A stretch of 64,000 bases of DNA from Halovenus halobia (GCF_051414135.1 NZ_JBLKOA010000001.1:62001-126000), one strand, 5' to 3'. Counted from the stretch's first letter, positions 51,849 to 61,784 are shown. Numbers and translations: made by a program. The notes: generated from the sequence alone by a model not told the origin.

Positions 51849-52040
51849 ATGAGCGAGGACTTTCCCGACGAGTTGCCGGAGGGGATTCCTGAGGAACACG
51901 CAGAACAGGCCCGCGAACTCCAGATGCAACTGCTGGTGCTCGAGGCCCAGCTCGACTCGGCAAACTTCGAGAACGAGGAGGCCTACCGCCGGAAAATCAA
52001 CGAGAAGGAGGGCGAACTCGACGCGCTGAAAGACCGCTAG
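51849..52040 (+). CDS. Small helical acidic protein
   Basis: 63 residues. MSEDFPDELPEGIPEEHAEQ then heptad-like QARELQMQLLVLEAQLDSA, all helical. No domain recognised. A clean frame with its own space; its stop overlaps the convergent CinA-like gene by 4 bp. Confidence 0.6.
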   Translation: MSEDFPDELPEGIPEEHAEQARELQMQLLVLEAQLDSANFENEEAYRRKINEKEGELDALKDR

Positions 52041-52780
52041 GACCAGTCGCGTGAGACTTTGCTCTCGCTCGCGTCGATTTCCTCCATCAGCCACGCTACT
52101 GCGCCGTCTAAGGCTTCCTGGTCGGTGGCGGTGATTTTCAGCCGGTTGTGGCCCGCGTCACGGTCGGGATAGCAGCCCACGGATACGTCGAAGGTCGATT
52201 GGACCTCGTCGAGTGCCCAGACGATGTTTCCCTCGGGTTCGACGGTGTAGAGAAACATCGACCGACTGTCGCCGCTGAAGGCTTCCTCGACGGATTTGAA
52301 CATCGCTTTGAGTTCGTCCGGAATCCCGGGCATGACGTAAACATTCTCGATGACACAGCCCGGCGCGAGTCCTTCGGAGTTCGCGAGCGGGCGACTCTCC
52401 GCCGGCAGAGACGCCTCAGCCTCCATATCGATATCGAGTTCGAGTTCTGGGCGGGCCTCCTCGTAGCGGCGAATCTTCTCTTCGATCGTCTCAAGCACTG
52501 ACTCGCGGACGACCATCTCGCGGTCGAAGGCGTCGGCGACGGCCTCCATCGTGATATCGTCCGGCGTTCCCCCCGTCCCGCCGGTGGCGATGACCGCGTC
52601 GAAGGTGTCGCTGTAGGCCCGCACTCGCTCGGCGATGACCGCGCGGTCATCAGGGAGCGCGAGAATCCGCTCGACGGTCGCGCCTCGCTGCTCGATCTGG
52701 TCGGCCAGCCACGTCCCGTTGCTGTTGACCGTATCCCCCGCCAGTAGTTCGTCCCCGACAGTAATAATCGCGACTTCCAT
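52037..52780 (-). CDS. CinA/MoaB-like molybdopterin-binding protein
   Basis: 247 residues. MEVAIITVGDELLAGDTVNS at the start and VIATGGTGGTPDDITMEAV mark the MoCF/CinA N-domain; YVMPGIPDELKAMFK is typical. Bacterial CinA hydrolyses ADP-ribose or deamidates NMN; the archaeal forms are often this short without the deamidase. Role unknown. Confidence 0.85.
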   Translation of the reverse strand: MEVAIITVGDELLAGDTVNSNGTWLADQIEQRGATVERILALPDDRAVIAERVRAYSDTFDAVIATGGTGGTPDDITMEAVADAFDREMVVRESVLETIEEKIRRYEEARPELELDIDMEAEASLPAESRPLANSEGLAPGCVIENVYVMPGIPDELKAMFKSVEEAFSGDSRSMFLYTVEPEGNIVWALDEVQSTFDVSVGCYPDRDAGHNRLKITATDQEALDGAVAWLMEEIDASESKVSRDWS

Positions 52781-52900
52781 TGCACCAGCTTTTGCCGTCG
52801 AGAAAAATAGGCTTTTGCTCCGCGCGCTTGCTATGCTGGCTGTTCACGCACACGTTAGCTGGCAGAATTTGAATTCTCTGGCTGTGACAATCAGTAGGCG

Positions 52901-52954
52901 GTGGATTTGAACGCCAGTCACTTCGCTACGCTTCGTTCCTTCGTTCAAATCCAC
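52901..52954. repeat. tRNA T-arm-derived palindromic hairpin
   Basis: The 13-bp arm GTGGATTTGAACG (52901-52913) is exactly the inverse of CGTTCAAATCCAC (52942-52954), with a loop rich in CTTCG. GGTGGATTTGAAC is the minus-strand 3' part of the initiator tRNA T-arm, so the hairpin was built from a tRNA piece. Lies within the 369-bp gap 52781-53149 that holds no gene; the rest of the gap shows short AT- and GC-rich stretches only. Confidence 0.7.
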
Positions 52955-53027
52955 TCGTTGCGATTCGCCGAATCCACACTGTCGCTCGGCGATGAAACGC
53001 CTCGCTGGAAGTTGGATTCGGAAGAAG

Positions 53028-53087
53028 TAGCGGGAGGTGGATTTGAACCACGAAGACTCGCTACACTCGTCTTCTGGTTCAAACCAC
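53028..53087. repeat. Duplicate of the tRNA-iMet 3' end forming a hairpin
   Basis: The 24 bases from 53028 are identical to 53150-53173, the 3' end (acceptor and T-arm) of the tRNA. They are followed by an inverted relative at 53069-53087, GTCTTCTGGTTCAAACCAC, with one mismatch and a one-base gap against 53037-53057. It marks an old attachment-site or tRNA-end duplication in the 3' trailer; the interval between the copies is only about 120 bp, so no full integrative element remains. Confidence 0.7.
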
Positions 53088-53149
53088 GCCAGCGATTTAT
53101 CGATTCATCGTTTCGCGGAGACAGACTCCGCGAATGAGTTCATCAAAAA

Positions 53150-53224
<75 letters not shown>

Positions 53225-53336
53225 ACACATTCGTAACTCCGGTCGCCGCTTAAGGATTGTGCTTCGACTGCCGTCTGTGAAATTCCCCCACGATGCCGCC
53301 GAAAGGAACAGAACGCTCGCGCCCATCCAGAGGAGT

Positions 53337-53732
53337 ATGCCCACGCCTGACTCCGACCCAACCTACCACTGCGTCGACCCTGACGCCCTCTCACCCACGC
53401 CAGACTATCCCTGTGACCGCCGCTCGGTCAGCGACGACGCAGGTCTCGGTGTCCTCGCCGCCGCTGTCTACACAATCGACCCCGGCGAGCAACTCCCTCG
53501 AACCTACCACTATCACGAACAGCGCGAGGAACTGTTCTCCGTCCGTGAGGGAACGCTCACCGTCGAGACGCCCGAGGGCGAGGACGAACTCTCCGCCGGG
53601 GAACTTTTCGTTGCCCATCCGGGAAGTCCACACCGGCCGTACAATCCCGAGTCCGCGGAGGAGCCTGTCGAGGTGCTTGGCGTCGGCGCACCAGCCAGCG
53701 ACATCGCCCACCCGTACGACCCTGACGCGTAA
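53337..53732 (+). CDS. Cupin-domain protein
   Basis: 131 residues from ATG 53337. The beta-barrel motif TYHYHEQREELFSVREGTLT with a metal-binding HxH and Glu, and a second GELFVAHPGSPHRPYNP, identifies a single-domain cupin. Metal and substrate unknown. The frame upstream to 53187 runs into tRNA and is not coding. Confidence 0.85.
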   Translation: MPTPDSDPTYHCVDPDALSPTPDYPCDRRSVSDDAGLGVLAAAVYTIDPGEQLPRTYHYHEQREELFSVREGTLTVETPEGEDELSAGELFVAHPGSPHRPYNPESAEEPVEVLGVGAPASDIAHPYDPDA

Positions 53733-53791
53733 TCGACACCCGTCGACCGGTCGCTAAGCGCTTAAGAGGCTCCCGGCCTGCTGTGTGACCA

Positions 53792-55420
53792 ATGAGTGAG
53801 CTACTGGGTCTCGACGAGACCCTGCTCCGCGTCGGCAGCTACGTGGTACTCGCGGCCGCACTGGCTGTCTCGGTGCTGGTGCTCTCCCGCCTCGGTGACC
53901 TTTCGAGTCTACTCGCTGGCCCCCGCGAACGGTTCGTCTATGGAGTCCCGTGGGGCACGCTCATCACCATCTCTGTCGTCGTGGCCATCTACTACGGACT
54001 ACAGGGTGGCGGTCGACCGGGTGGCCCAATTATCACCGGCTTCCGGTCGTGGTCGCTGTGGTATCCACAGGGGATTCTGTTCTCGTCGTTCGCTCACTTC
54101 AGCGACGGCCATCTTGTCGGGAATATGACCGGCACTGTCGCCTTCGCGCCGCTGGCGGAGTACGTGTGGCGACACTATCCCGAGCAACCCCGAGCAGGCT
54201 GGCGTGGCGACCCACGCGCTCGAATCGCTGTCTTCGTCGCGGTCGTCGGACTGGTCGGTATTCTCGGGAGTGTAATCGTCCCCGGTGCCGTCATCGGCTT
54301 CTCTGGCGTTGTCTTTGCCTTCGCTGGGTTCACACTCGTCACTGCGCCGGTTCGGACCATCTTCGCCATGGTTGGCCTTGGGGTTGTCCGACTGGCCTAC
54401 CGTGCCCTCACTGACCCCTTTCTCGTCGCCCGGTCTCAGGAGCAGTTTGTCCGACCATCGTGGGCGAATATCGCAGTCCAGGGACACCTCTATGGACTTG
54501 TTGTCGGAGTCGTCCTCGGCGTCGCGTTGCTGCAGTACCGACGCCGCGACCCGCGATACTACGCCGTTTTCGCCGCGGCGCTGGTCTTCGCTGTCAGTCG
54601 ATCACTCCAGTCCGTCTACTGGTTTCTCGGCAACGATACCTACGTGCTGTTCACGGCTGTCGGTGCCGCCGGCGTCGTCGTTCTCGCCACAGTGGTCGCC
54701 GTCGCAGCACGCGGCCGCGGTGGACACTCCCTGCCCGCCGTGGGTGTCACAACTGGCACGGCAGCAGTGGGTATCCTCCTCGCGCTGGTCGTCGGACTTG
54801 CTGTGGTAGGGGTTCCATACAATCTCGTACAGGTCGAGAGTGGTCCTGCAACCGCTGACGGAGAGACAATCGATATCCGAGACTACTCCATCACGTACGC
54901 CGAGTCGGTGGAAGACCAGTACATCTCCGCGGTTGGAATCCCCGGAATCGGTGGTCCCTCGGTCACCAGAAGCGGGGTGGTTGTTGTCAGCGAGCGACGC
55001 AACAGCTGGGAGGTTGCCGCCTCAGCACAGCAACTTGCGGTCCAGCGCTCGACGACAGTTGCGCTCGGTGACGCAACCTGGCGTGAAACGGTCACAATCC
55101 GCCGGACTGGCTGGAACGTCGCTGGCGAAAATTCAACCTACAAGGTTGTCGGCAGCCACGACGGCCAGCGGACCCAGTTGTACGCCGACGATCCAGCGGT
55201 TGCGAATCTCCGCCTCAACGGGAGTGCAGTAACGATTCGTCCGACGAGTAGTGGCTTCGAGATCGTACTCACGAAGGACGGAGCGAAGTTCGGTGCGAAG
55301 GCAGTTCCGGCAGAGGGCGAGGAAGTCACTATCGGTGATATCGAGTTCGTGCGGGACGGCCGAGCGCTGCTGGCTGTTTACGACCAGACCGTCCTCCAGG
55401 TGGCGGAGTATCGCCCCTGA
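53792..55420 (+). CDS. Large rhomboid-family intramembrane protease
   Basis: 542 residues. Active site GFSG (169-172, Ser171) and a later His in VQGHLYG near 236, with HLVGN (107-111) on the preceding helix. Eight or so helices to about 340, then a soluble beta-rich extracellular C-domain of about 200 residues not found in classical rhomboids. Second rhomboid in the window. A TATA-like region is just upstream. Substrates unknown. Confidence 0.85.
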   Translation: MSELLGLDETLLRVGSYVVLAAALAVSVLVLSRLGDLSSLLAGPRERFVYGVPWGTLITISVVVAIYYGLQGGGRPGGPIITGFRSWSLWYPQGILFSSFAHFSDGHLVGNMTGTVAFAPLAEYVWRHYPEQPRAGWRGDPRARIAVFVAVVGLVGILGSVIVPGAVIGFSGVVFAFAGFTLVTAPVRTIFAMVGLGVVRLAYRALTDPFLVARSQEQFVRPSWANIAVQGHLYGLVVGVVLGVALLQYRRRDPRYYAVFAAALVFAVSRSLQSVYWFLGNDTYVLFTAVGAAGVVVLATVVAVAARGRGGHSLPAVGVTTGTAAVGILLALVVGLAVVGVPYNLVQVESGPATADGETIDIRDYSITYAESVEDQYISAVGIPGIGGPSVTRSGVVVVSERRNSWEVAASAQQLAVQRSTTVALGDATWRETVTIRRTGWNVAGENSTYKVVGSHDGQRTQLYADDPAVANLRLNGSAVTIRPTSSGFEIVLTKDGAKFGAKAVPAEGEEVTIGDIEFVRDGRALLAVYDQTVLQVAEYRP

Positions 55421-55861
55421 TCAGGAATCGCTTTCGACCACTGGATTAACGATGATTCGGTCGGTAGAGAACGTGACCGAAAGTTCAACCACGCTTCCGT
55501 TCACGTCGACAGTGTCGTCGATTGCCCCGAGTTCGACAAACGCCTCTTCGGGCGTCTCGTTGTTGGTCTCTGTCTCGTTGGTTGCGCTCAGGGCTTTCCC
55601 AAACCGAGCAGTGACCTCGAACTGTGTGGAGGAACCGGGCTGTGAGAGTTTGTCCTCGTACTGGTCGGAACCACCGGGGTCAACCGACCCCGACTGCTCG
55701 AAATCCTCGATTGAGACTCGATAATCGACGGGTGTCTCCGAGGCGTTGCTCACCGTTACGTCAATTTGTTCATTACTCCCAAGCCCGAGACAGCCTGCCA
55801 GACTGGTTGTGACCACAACGGCACCGGCGAGTACAGTCCGCCGAGACGTGCCCTTCGACAT
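55421..55861 (-). CDS. Tat-type lipoprotein of unknown function
   Basis: 146 residues. A twin-arginine signal SRRTVLAGAVV ending in the lipobox LAGC gives a Cys-anchored surface lipoprotein; the mature part is a small Asp/Thr/Ser-rich beta domain with Asn-x-Ser/Thr sites. Stops next to the rhomboid stop. No functional assignment. Confidence 0.8.
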   Translation of the reverse strand: MSKGTSRRTVLAGAVVVTTSLAGCLGLGSNEQIDVTVSNASETPVDYRVSIEDFEQSGSVDPGGSDQYEDKLSQPGSSTQFEVTARFGKALSATNETETNNETPEEAFVELGAIDDTVDVNGSVVELSVTFSTDRIIVNPVVESDS

Positions 55862-55910
55862 AGATCTGATACGACGCTAACTAAGTATAAACAATTCGAT
55901 CTGTTTGGCA

Positions 55911-57119
55911 TTATCGCCAGTCGCCGTAGGTCCCGCGCCGCCAGAGCCACTCCACTGGTCCGTACTCGAACCGGCGGAGCCACAGTACAGAGAGCGTCCC
56001 CTGGGCCAGCCAGATACCAACGATGAGACCGACTTGCCCGACGCGGTCAACCTGCCCGAACAGCCCGAGTCCCCACCCGTAGAAGATCGTCGTCGCGACG
56101 AGTGTCTGAAACAGGTAGTTACTGAGCGCTGTCCGGCCGACGGCCTGGAACACGGTGACCAGTGGGCCAGAACTCCGGCCTTTGCAGTACAGCATCACGA
56201 GACTCGCATACGCTGGCGCAATCGCCAGCGCACCGGCGTTGTTCAGTCCCCACGAGAGAATCCCTGCGCCGCCGGCCCAGTCGTACTGAAAGACTGTAAA
56301 GAGCCCAGCGCCGACAAAACTGAACCCAACGACAGCACCGCCGAGGGCGAGTCGTCGGTAGGATTGTCGCGACCAACTGTTGGTCAACAAGCCTGTCTTG
56401 TAGGCGGCCATTCCCCACAACATTAGCCCAGTGTACCGCCAGCCGCTGGAGCTGAGAAACTGTACCGTCTGTGCCCGAAACGCGGCCTCACGGCGCACAG
56501 CGAATCCCTCGAGCCACGACCCACCCAGCGCCTGAATCTCGGACTGGATGGCCGCGTCGGTTGCTGTCCAGGCGTCGTGTGTCATCGAGAGTCCAATAGA
56601 GAAGGCCGTGCTAATCTCCAGAAATGTCGGAATTGCGATGAGGACCGCCCCAAGTCCGAGCAACTGTTTCGGTTTTTCCTCCCAGAACAGCACCGCGATG
56701 AACCCACAGAGTGCGTAAATCGTCAGGATGTCGCCGTCCCAGAACACGTAGGCGTGGACTAGCCCGATGAGCAGCAAGACGAATGTCCGGCGGTAATGCA
56801 GGGCGGTTGCTGACCGCTTGGCCGACTGTTTTGACTGCATAAAGAGGACGATACCGGCCCCGAACATCAGCGAGAATAACGCGATGAATTTCTGCTCGAA
56901 GAAAATGTGGCTTCCGAGCCAGATAGCCAGCTCAACCCCACTAAACTCGCCGTACTGGGTTGGATTCAGTCGCGCTGCGGAGGGATAGCCGAAGTCTTGA
57001 ATGTTGATGACGAGAATTCCAAAGATAGCAAAGCCTCGGAGTACGTCGAGGCTGACGATTCGTTCGTCGGGTGCCGTCGGGCCGATGTCTTCCGAGTCCG
57101 CGTCACCGTGGGCTGTCAC
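55911..57119 (-). CDS. DUF418-family membrane protein
   Basis: 402 residues, about ten helices. The N-terminal ERIVSLDVLRGFAIFGILVI is the DUF418/acyltransferase-like start; the GRTALSNYLFQTLVAT and RFEYGPVEWLWRR segments near the C-terminus are typical of DUF418. A transporter or acyltransferase role is often suggested, not proven. Confidence 0.87.
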   Translation of the reverse strand: MTAHGDADSEDIGPTAPDERIVSLDVLRGFAIFGILVINIQDFGYPSAARLNPTQYGEFSGVELAIWLGSHIFFEQKFIALFSLMFGAGIVLFMQSKQSAKRSATALHYRRTFVLLLIGLVHAYVFWDGDILTIYALCGFIAVLFWEEKPKQLLGLGAVLIAIPTFLEISTAFSIGLSMTHDAWTATDAAIQSEIQALGGSWLEGFAVRREAAFRAQTVQFLSSSGWRYTGLMLWGMAAYKTGLLTNSWSRQSYRRLALGGAVVGFSFVGAGLFTVFQYDWAGGAGILSWGLNNAGALAIAPAYASLVMLYCKGRSSGPLVTVFQAVGRTALSNYLFQTLVATTIFYGWGLGLFGQVDRVGQVGLIVGIWLAQGTLSVLWLRRFEYGPVEWLWRRGTYGDWR

Positions 57120-57164
57120 GTCCGATAGGTGTAGCCAAGTCCCAATAAATCCGTCTCCTCTTCG

Positions 57165-57785
57165 TCACCACTCGATTCGGAACAGTTCGACCTCGATAGT
57201 CTGGGAGTCCTCAGTGTGGTGCTCGAAGGTCGCCGGGAGGTCGAACTCTGCGCTGTAGGCGTGGGTCACTTCGCCGCCGTTGTCGTCTGCAAAGGACTCG
57301 ACAAACTCTGCGCTGCCCGCATTGTGAATCGAGTACGAGACGCCAGCCAGGTCGGCAGTCGTCTCCAGAAACGCCCGGTCGGCGTGTTCGTTGCCGTCCT
57401 GTGCGCCGAACGGTGGGTTCATCACGACCGTTGGCTCTCCATCTGCAGCCAGCGGTATCTGCGTCGCGTCGGCCTGCACCCACGAGACTGAACTCCGGGC
57501 GGCAATCCGCTGGCGGTTTTGCTGGGCAGTCCGCAGGGCTCCCCCATCGATATCTACGCCGACAACCTGTCGCGGGCCACGCAGCGTTGCCGCCAGCGCC
57601 AGCATCCCCGTTCCACAGCCCAGGTCAATCACTCGCTGGTCCTCGATATCGTCCTGCAGGTCGGCAACGTGGACGAGATAGGAGGCCAACTCCGGCGGTG
57701 TCCGGTACTGCTCCAGGTCGACCCGCGGGTTGTCGAACCCCGCGACCACTCCCAGTTGTTGTGTGAGTTGGCTTCGTGTCGACAT
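57165..57785 (-). CDS. METTL5-like N6-adenine rRNA methyltransferase
   Basis: 206 residues. SAM motif DLGCGTG (54-60) and catalytic NPPF (123-126) with an N-terminal YRTPPELASYLV region mark the METTL5/archaeal 16S m6A class I methyltransferase group. The N-terminus LEQYRTPPEL is a family mark. Substrate is probably small-subunit rRNA by family inference. Upstream are only 44 bp to the DUF418 gene. Confidence 0.87.
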   Translation of the reverse strand: MSTRSQLTQQLGVVAGFDNPRVDLEQYRTPPELASYLVHVADLQDDIEDQRVIDLGCGTGMLALAATLRGPRQVVGVDIDGGALRTAQQNRQRIAARSSVSWVQADATQIPLAADGEPTVVMNPPFGAQDGNEHADRAFLETTADLAGVSYSIHNAGSAEFVESFADDNGGEVTHAYSAEFDLPATFEHHTEDSQTIEVELFRIEW

Positions 57786-57839
57786 CTACATCAGAATACT
57801 CTCGTTAATACCAAAAGAGTTTGGAATAATTGATAGTAA

Positions 57840-58394
57840 TTACTTCTCCGCAACAATCGCGAACGTCTCTGAGCGTTCGCTGCCCTCGACGATAGTGAAT
57901 CCGGCGTCACTCAGGAAGACGCGGGCGCGGTCGAGGTCGTAGCGCTCCGAGCGCGGCGGCCCCGCCTCGCCGTTGCCCTCGGCCGACCAGTCGACGATGA
58001 CGACACGGCCACCCGGCGACAGCACTCGGTAGAGGTCTGCCATCGACTCGTTGGTGGCGCTTTCGTGAAACGTCATCGTCGAGAACGCGCCGTCGAAGGT
58101 ATCGTCTCCGAAGGGGAGTCCTCCTGCGTCTGCGGTCATCGGCGCGACGTTGTCGGGCATCCCGCGTTCGCGATACTGTCTGTGCATCTCTGCCTGCACG
58201 TCCAGTGCGACGACGTGGCCCACGAAGGGCGCGACTTCGTCGGTGTAGAACCCAGAGCCACTCCCAATATCGAGGAGGTTGTGCTCGCGTCCTGTCGGAA
58301 GCCACTGGAGCAACTCCTCGCGTGAGCAAAAGCGAAAGCGAGTCGGGTCCTCCAGTCTCTCTGTCTCGGCCGGGTCGAACGTGTGAAATCCCAT
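57840..58394 (-). CDS. Class I SAM-dependent methyltransferase
   Basis: 184 residues from ATG 58394. LLDIGSGSGFY (40-50) binds SAM; ALDVQAEM, TADAGGLPFGDDTFD and LYRVLSPGGRVVIVDW follow in the usual order of UbiE/small-molecule methyltransferases. Substrate unknown. The upstream extension in the same frame is antisense to dph2 and not family-like. Confidence 0.82.
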   Translation of the reverse strand: MGFHTFDPAETERLEDPTRFRFCSREELLQWLPTGREHNLLDIGSGSGFYTDEVAPFVGHVVALDVQAEMHRQYRERGMPDNVAPMTADAGGLPFGDDTFDGAFSTMTFHESATNESMADLYRVLSPGGRVVIVDWSAEGNGEAGPPRSERYDLDRARVFLSDAGFTIVEGSERSETFAIVAEK

Positions 58395-58434
58395 TGCCGA
58401 CGCTACGAGCGCCGGTGGTAAGTAGGATTGGCTT

Positions 58435-59490
58435 TCACCAGGTGCCGTGGAACGTGTCGAATTCCAGACTATCCAGTGGCTCCTCACCGATTGCAATCTT
58501 GTACTCGCCGGGAGTGAGCATCGGCTTGTGGAACTGCGGGCCGTCGTCGGTCGTGATTCGTGGACAGCCAGTGTTCACGTATGCGTCGAGGCCGAAGTTC
58601 CGGAGTCGGTCCGGGGTGACTTCGTCCATCGTGATGAGGTAGGCGTTCTCGTTGTTCTCGACGATTTCTTCTGCTTGGTCCCAGCGTCCTTGGCCGATTT
58701 TCGTACAGAAGATGACACCCCAACTGTCGGCGTCCATCGCTTTGTGCACTGTGGCGTAGCGCTGTTTCATGAACTTCTCCGTGTCTGCGACCGAGACGGC
58801 GTTGTTGACAGGGTCGGCGATGACGACGTGTTTCTCGGGGTGTTCCATCGCCAGACCGAGCGGGTGGAACTTGCCGCCGCCGACGTAGAGCATCTGGTCG
58901 GCGTCGACATCTGCGGAGGCGTAGTTACAACCGAGCACCTGCCCCTCGTGGGTGAGACGCTCGTCGCCACGGCGGACGTGGACGGTGTAGCCGCGGTCTT
59001 CGAGATAGTCGCGCATCTCGTCGAACTTGTTCATGTGTTGGGCGGTGGTGACCAGTCCAACGTCCGGGTCCTCCTCGGGTGGTGCGAGTTCCTCCTCGAG
59101 TGCCTGGTCGACAATCGGGAAGACGTCGACGTTGGAGAACAGCGGCACGTAGATGATGCGGTCGGAGTCTTTCATCGGCGAGTGGCCGAAGTGCACGAAC
59201 ACGTCGGTCCGTTTCATCATGTAGGTATCCAGGTCGCAGGCGCCGTAGCAGGGCTGGCCCGAAATCATCACGGAGACGTCGTCCGGAAGCAGCGTACGCA
59301 AGTCGTCGGCAACACCCGGGCCGCGGCGTTTCAGTCCTTCGGGGAACTGCAGGCCCACAGTCTCGGCGTCGCGTTCGGCGACAGCCTCGGTAATCCGGTC
59401 GAGTTCGTAATCCCACTCGCGGTCGTGGCGAAGAGACATGCCGGTGTTCCGCAGGTCGCCGTCAGGTCGCTCGCTCGAGTCGTGGCTCAT
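58435..59490 (-). CDS. dph2: Diphthamide synthesis enzyme Dph2
   Basis: 351 residues from ATG 59490 (an ATG three codons upstream is possible). The non-canonical radical-SAM 4Fe-4S cysteines are in SGQPCYGACDLD (Cys81), VLGCNYASAD and NTGCPRITTDDG. It transfers the 3-amino-3-carboxypropyl group to His of aEF2, the first step of diphthamide. Archaeal Dph2 is a homodimer; no Dph1 is needed. aEF2 is not in the window. Confidence 0.93.
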   Translation of the reverse strand: MSHDSSERPDGDLRNTGMSLRHDREWDYELDRITEAVAERDAETVGLQFPEGLKRRGPGVADDLRTLLPDDVSVMISGQPCYGACDLDTYMMKRTDVFVHFGHSPMKDSDRIIYVPLFSNVDVFPIVDQALEEELAPPEEDPDVGLVTTAQHMNKFDEMRDYLEDRGYTVHVRRGDERLTHEGQVLGCNYASADVDADQMLYVGGGKFHPLGLAMEHPEKHVVIADPVNNAVSVADTEKFMKQRYATVHKAMDADSWGVIFCTKIGQGRWDQAEEIVENNENAYLITMDEVTPDRLRNFGLDAYVNTGCPRITTDDGPQFHKPMLTPGEYKIAIGEEPLDSLEFDTFHGTW

Positions 59491-59579
59491 TGCACCCATA
59501 TATCGGCTCAGTCCGTAAAACGACGGCGTTTGCCTCCGAGACCGGGGGGTTTAACGACGTTCCGTCCATACTGTCGGCT

Positions 59580-59936
59580 ATGTCAGCGCTGCGCGACGCG
59601 TTGCGTGATCTGCCAGAGGCCGTGTTCGCCGATATCCTGGAATCTGAGGAGGGCTATCTTCTCGTCATCGACCTTCCGGGAGCGACAGCCGAGACTATCG
59701 ACATCAGCGCCGAGCGCAACAAACTGCGCGTCGAGGCCCGGCGCAGCAAGGACGTTGCCCGTGAATTTCGGTTTCTCTCCGAGGAGCGCTCGCTATTTCT
59801 CGATGTCGACCTCCCGCTGCCGCCGGACGCCGACCCGAGCGAGGCCGAGGCAACCGTCGAGCGCGGCGTTCTCGAACTCACTATCCCCAAGCAGGCTGTC
59901 ACCGACAAGACACGGGTTCCCGTTGACGAGGCCTGA
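59580..59936 (+). CDS. Small heat-shock protein, Hsp20/alpha-crystallin family
   Basis: 118 residues from ATG 59580. The alpha-crystallin domain is GYLLVIDLPGATAETIDISA through FLDVDLPLPPDADP to ATVERGVLELTIPK. It is a chaperone holdase. Longer frames are only the antisense of dph2's start. 18 bp downstream lies the UbiB-type gene on the same strand. Confidence 0.87.
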   Translation: MSALRDALRDLPEAVFADILESEEGYLLVIDLPGATAETIDISAERNKLRVEARRSKDVAREFRFLSEERSLFLDVDLPLPPDADPSEAEATVERGVLELTIPKQAVTDKTRVPVDEA

Positions 59937-59954
59937 CTTCGAGGTGTCGTCGAG

Positions 59955-61784
59955 TTGAATCCACGTGCCTACTGGCGGTTCGTTATCGTCATCTGGCAGT
60001 TCTTCCCGCTCATCATCGCCTACCTGCGGGACCGCCGTCGCTTTCTCATCTTCGGCAAGTCACGCACGGTTTCCAGCGCACAGCGCCGGTCTCGTGCGAA
60101 GAAACTGCTCAACTCCCTGCTCACGCTCGGCCCGACGTTCATCAAACTCGGCCAATTGCTCTCGACTCGTCCCGACGTCCTTCCCCCGGAGTACATCGCC
60201 GAGTTCTCGAAGCTTCAGGACGACGTGCCCGCCGCCGAGTGGGCCGAGGCAGAGCAGGTTATCGAGGCCGAACTCGGTCCTGTCGAGGAGTGGTTCGAGG
60301 AGTTTGACCGCGACCCGATCAGCGGCGCGAGTCTCGGACAGGTCTACCGCGCTCGAATTGACGGACAGGATGTCGCAGTGAAGATTCGTCGGCCGGGCAT
60401 CGAAGAACTCGTCGAGGCCGACCTGCGCGTCATCAGATGGTCGCTGCCGATTCTGATGCGCTTCGTCGAGGACGCACGTTCGTTCTCGCTCGAAACGCTT
60501 GCCGACGAGTTCGAGAAGACGATCCATCAGGAGATGGACTACAAGCGTGAGGGCGAGATGCTTCGGCGGATTCGCGGGAACTTCTCGGACAACGACAACG
60601 TGCGGATGCCGCGGATGATCGACTCGCACTCGGCCGACCGCGTTCTCACGATGGAGTACGTCGAGGGGACAAAAATCAACGACATTGACGAACTCGACGC
60701 GAAACACCTGAATCGTTCCGAACTCGCCACGACGCTGCAGGAGACCTATCTGCAGATGATTGTCGAAGATGGCGTCTTCCACGCTGACCCCCACCCCGGA
60801 AATCTCGCTGTCGCAGACGACGGGACGCTCATCTTCTACGACTTCGGGATGAGTGGCTTCGTCGACCCCTTCGTCCAGGACAAGATTATCGACTTCTACA
60901 CTGCCGTTGCGCGCCAGAACATCGACGCAATCCTCGATACACTCGTCGAGATGGGGACGCTCTCACCGGAGGCCGACCGAGATGTGATGGCCGATGTGAT
61001 GGAAATTGCCATCGCAGACGTTCGTGGCGAGGAGGTCGAACAGTACCGCGTCCAGCAGATTATCGAACAGGTCGAGGACACTATCTACGAGTTCCCGCTG
61101 CGACTGCCGTCGAATCTGGCGCTCGTGCTCCGGGTCGCGACAGTTGTCGAGGGGGTCTGTGTCACGCTCGACCCCAACTTCGACTTTATCGACGTGGCGA
61201 CGGGCTACCTCGGCGACCAGGGCTATCTCGAACAGGGCGCGCGAGAGTACGTCTCTGACCGCGCCGGAGAGGCCCGAAGCGCTGCCAGTTCCTCGCTTCG
61301 CGTACCACAGAAACTGGAGTCGACGCTCGACCGGATGCAGCGAAACGACCTCCGAGTCAAGGCTGAACTCACAGAGGACAACGAGTATTTCGACCGCATG
61401 GCAAAGCGGATGATTCTTGGAATGCTGTTTGCCGCCGGAGCCGTCTCCGTCACGCTGCTGTATATCTTCGAGACGCTCACCGCGGTGGCTGTCGCCGCTA
61501 TCCCGACGGCCATCGTCGGTGCCTTACTCTATCGGTCGTTCACGAAAAGCCGAGGTGTGAACGCACAGCCACAGTTCACCCGCCAGCGGATGCGTGAACG
61601 CGAGCGCGACGACGAGGACGACCCGGACGCTGTTGGCCTCGGTGAAGCACTCGGTGGCGACGCCACGCCGCCGGGAATGCTGTCCGGTGGCGAGGACGAA
61701 CACGCCGACGACGAAGCCAGCACAATTGCGGTCGAGGAACGTCCACCTGAGGAGGCGGACCCGGACGAACGCTCCGAGTCCTGA
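59955..61784 (+). CDS. ABC1/UbiB-family atypical kinase
   Basis: 609 residues, starting at TTG 59955 with GAGGTG 8 bases upstream. Signatures: the Ala-rich loop SGASLGQVYRA, catalytic DPHPGNLAV and FYDFGMSG. Two transmembrane helices near 480-520 anchor it; the C-terminal 80 residues are acidic and disordered. In bacteria and mitochondria such proteins support ubiquinone synthesis; archaea lack ubiquinone and the target is open (menaquinone or lipid-linked). Confidence 0.88.
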   Translation: MNPRAYWRFVIVIWQFFPLIIAYLRDRRRFLIFGKSRTVSSAQRRSRAKKLLNSLLTLGPTFIKLGQLLSTRPDVLPPEYIAEFSKLQDDVPAAEWAEAEQVIEAELGPVEEWFEEFDRDPISGASLGQVYRARIDGQDVAVKIRRPGIEELVEADLRVIRWSLPILMRFVEDARSFSLETLADEFEKTIHQEMDYKREGEMLRRIRGNFSDNDNVRMPRMIDSHSADRVLTMEYVEGTKINDIDELDAKHLNRSELATTLQETYLQMIVEDGVFHADPHPGNLAVADDGTLIFYDFGMSGFVDPFVQDKIIDFYTAVARQNIDAILDTLVEMGTLSPEADRDVMADVMEIAIADVRGEEVEQYRVQQIIEQVEDTIYEFPLRLPSNLALVLRVATVVEGVCVTLDPNFDFIDVATGYLGDQGYLEQGAREYVSDRAGEARSAASSSLRVPQKLESTLDRMQRNDLRVKAELTEDNEYFDRMAKRMILGMLFAAGAVSVTLLYIFETLTAVAVAAIPTAIVGALLYRSFTKSRGVNAQPQFTRQRMRERERDDEDDPDAVGLGEALGGDATPPGMLSGGEDEHADDEASTIAVEERPPEEADPDERSES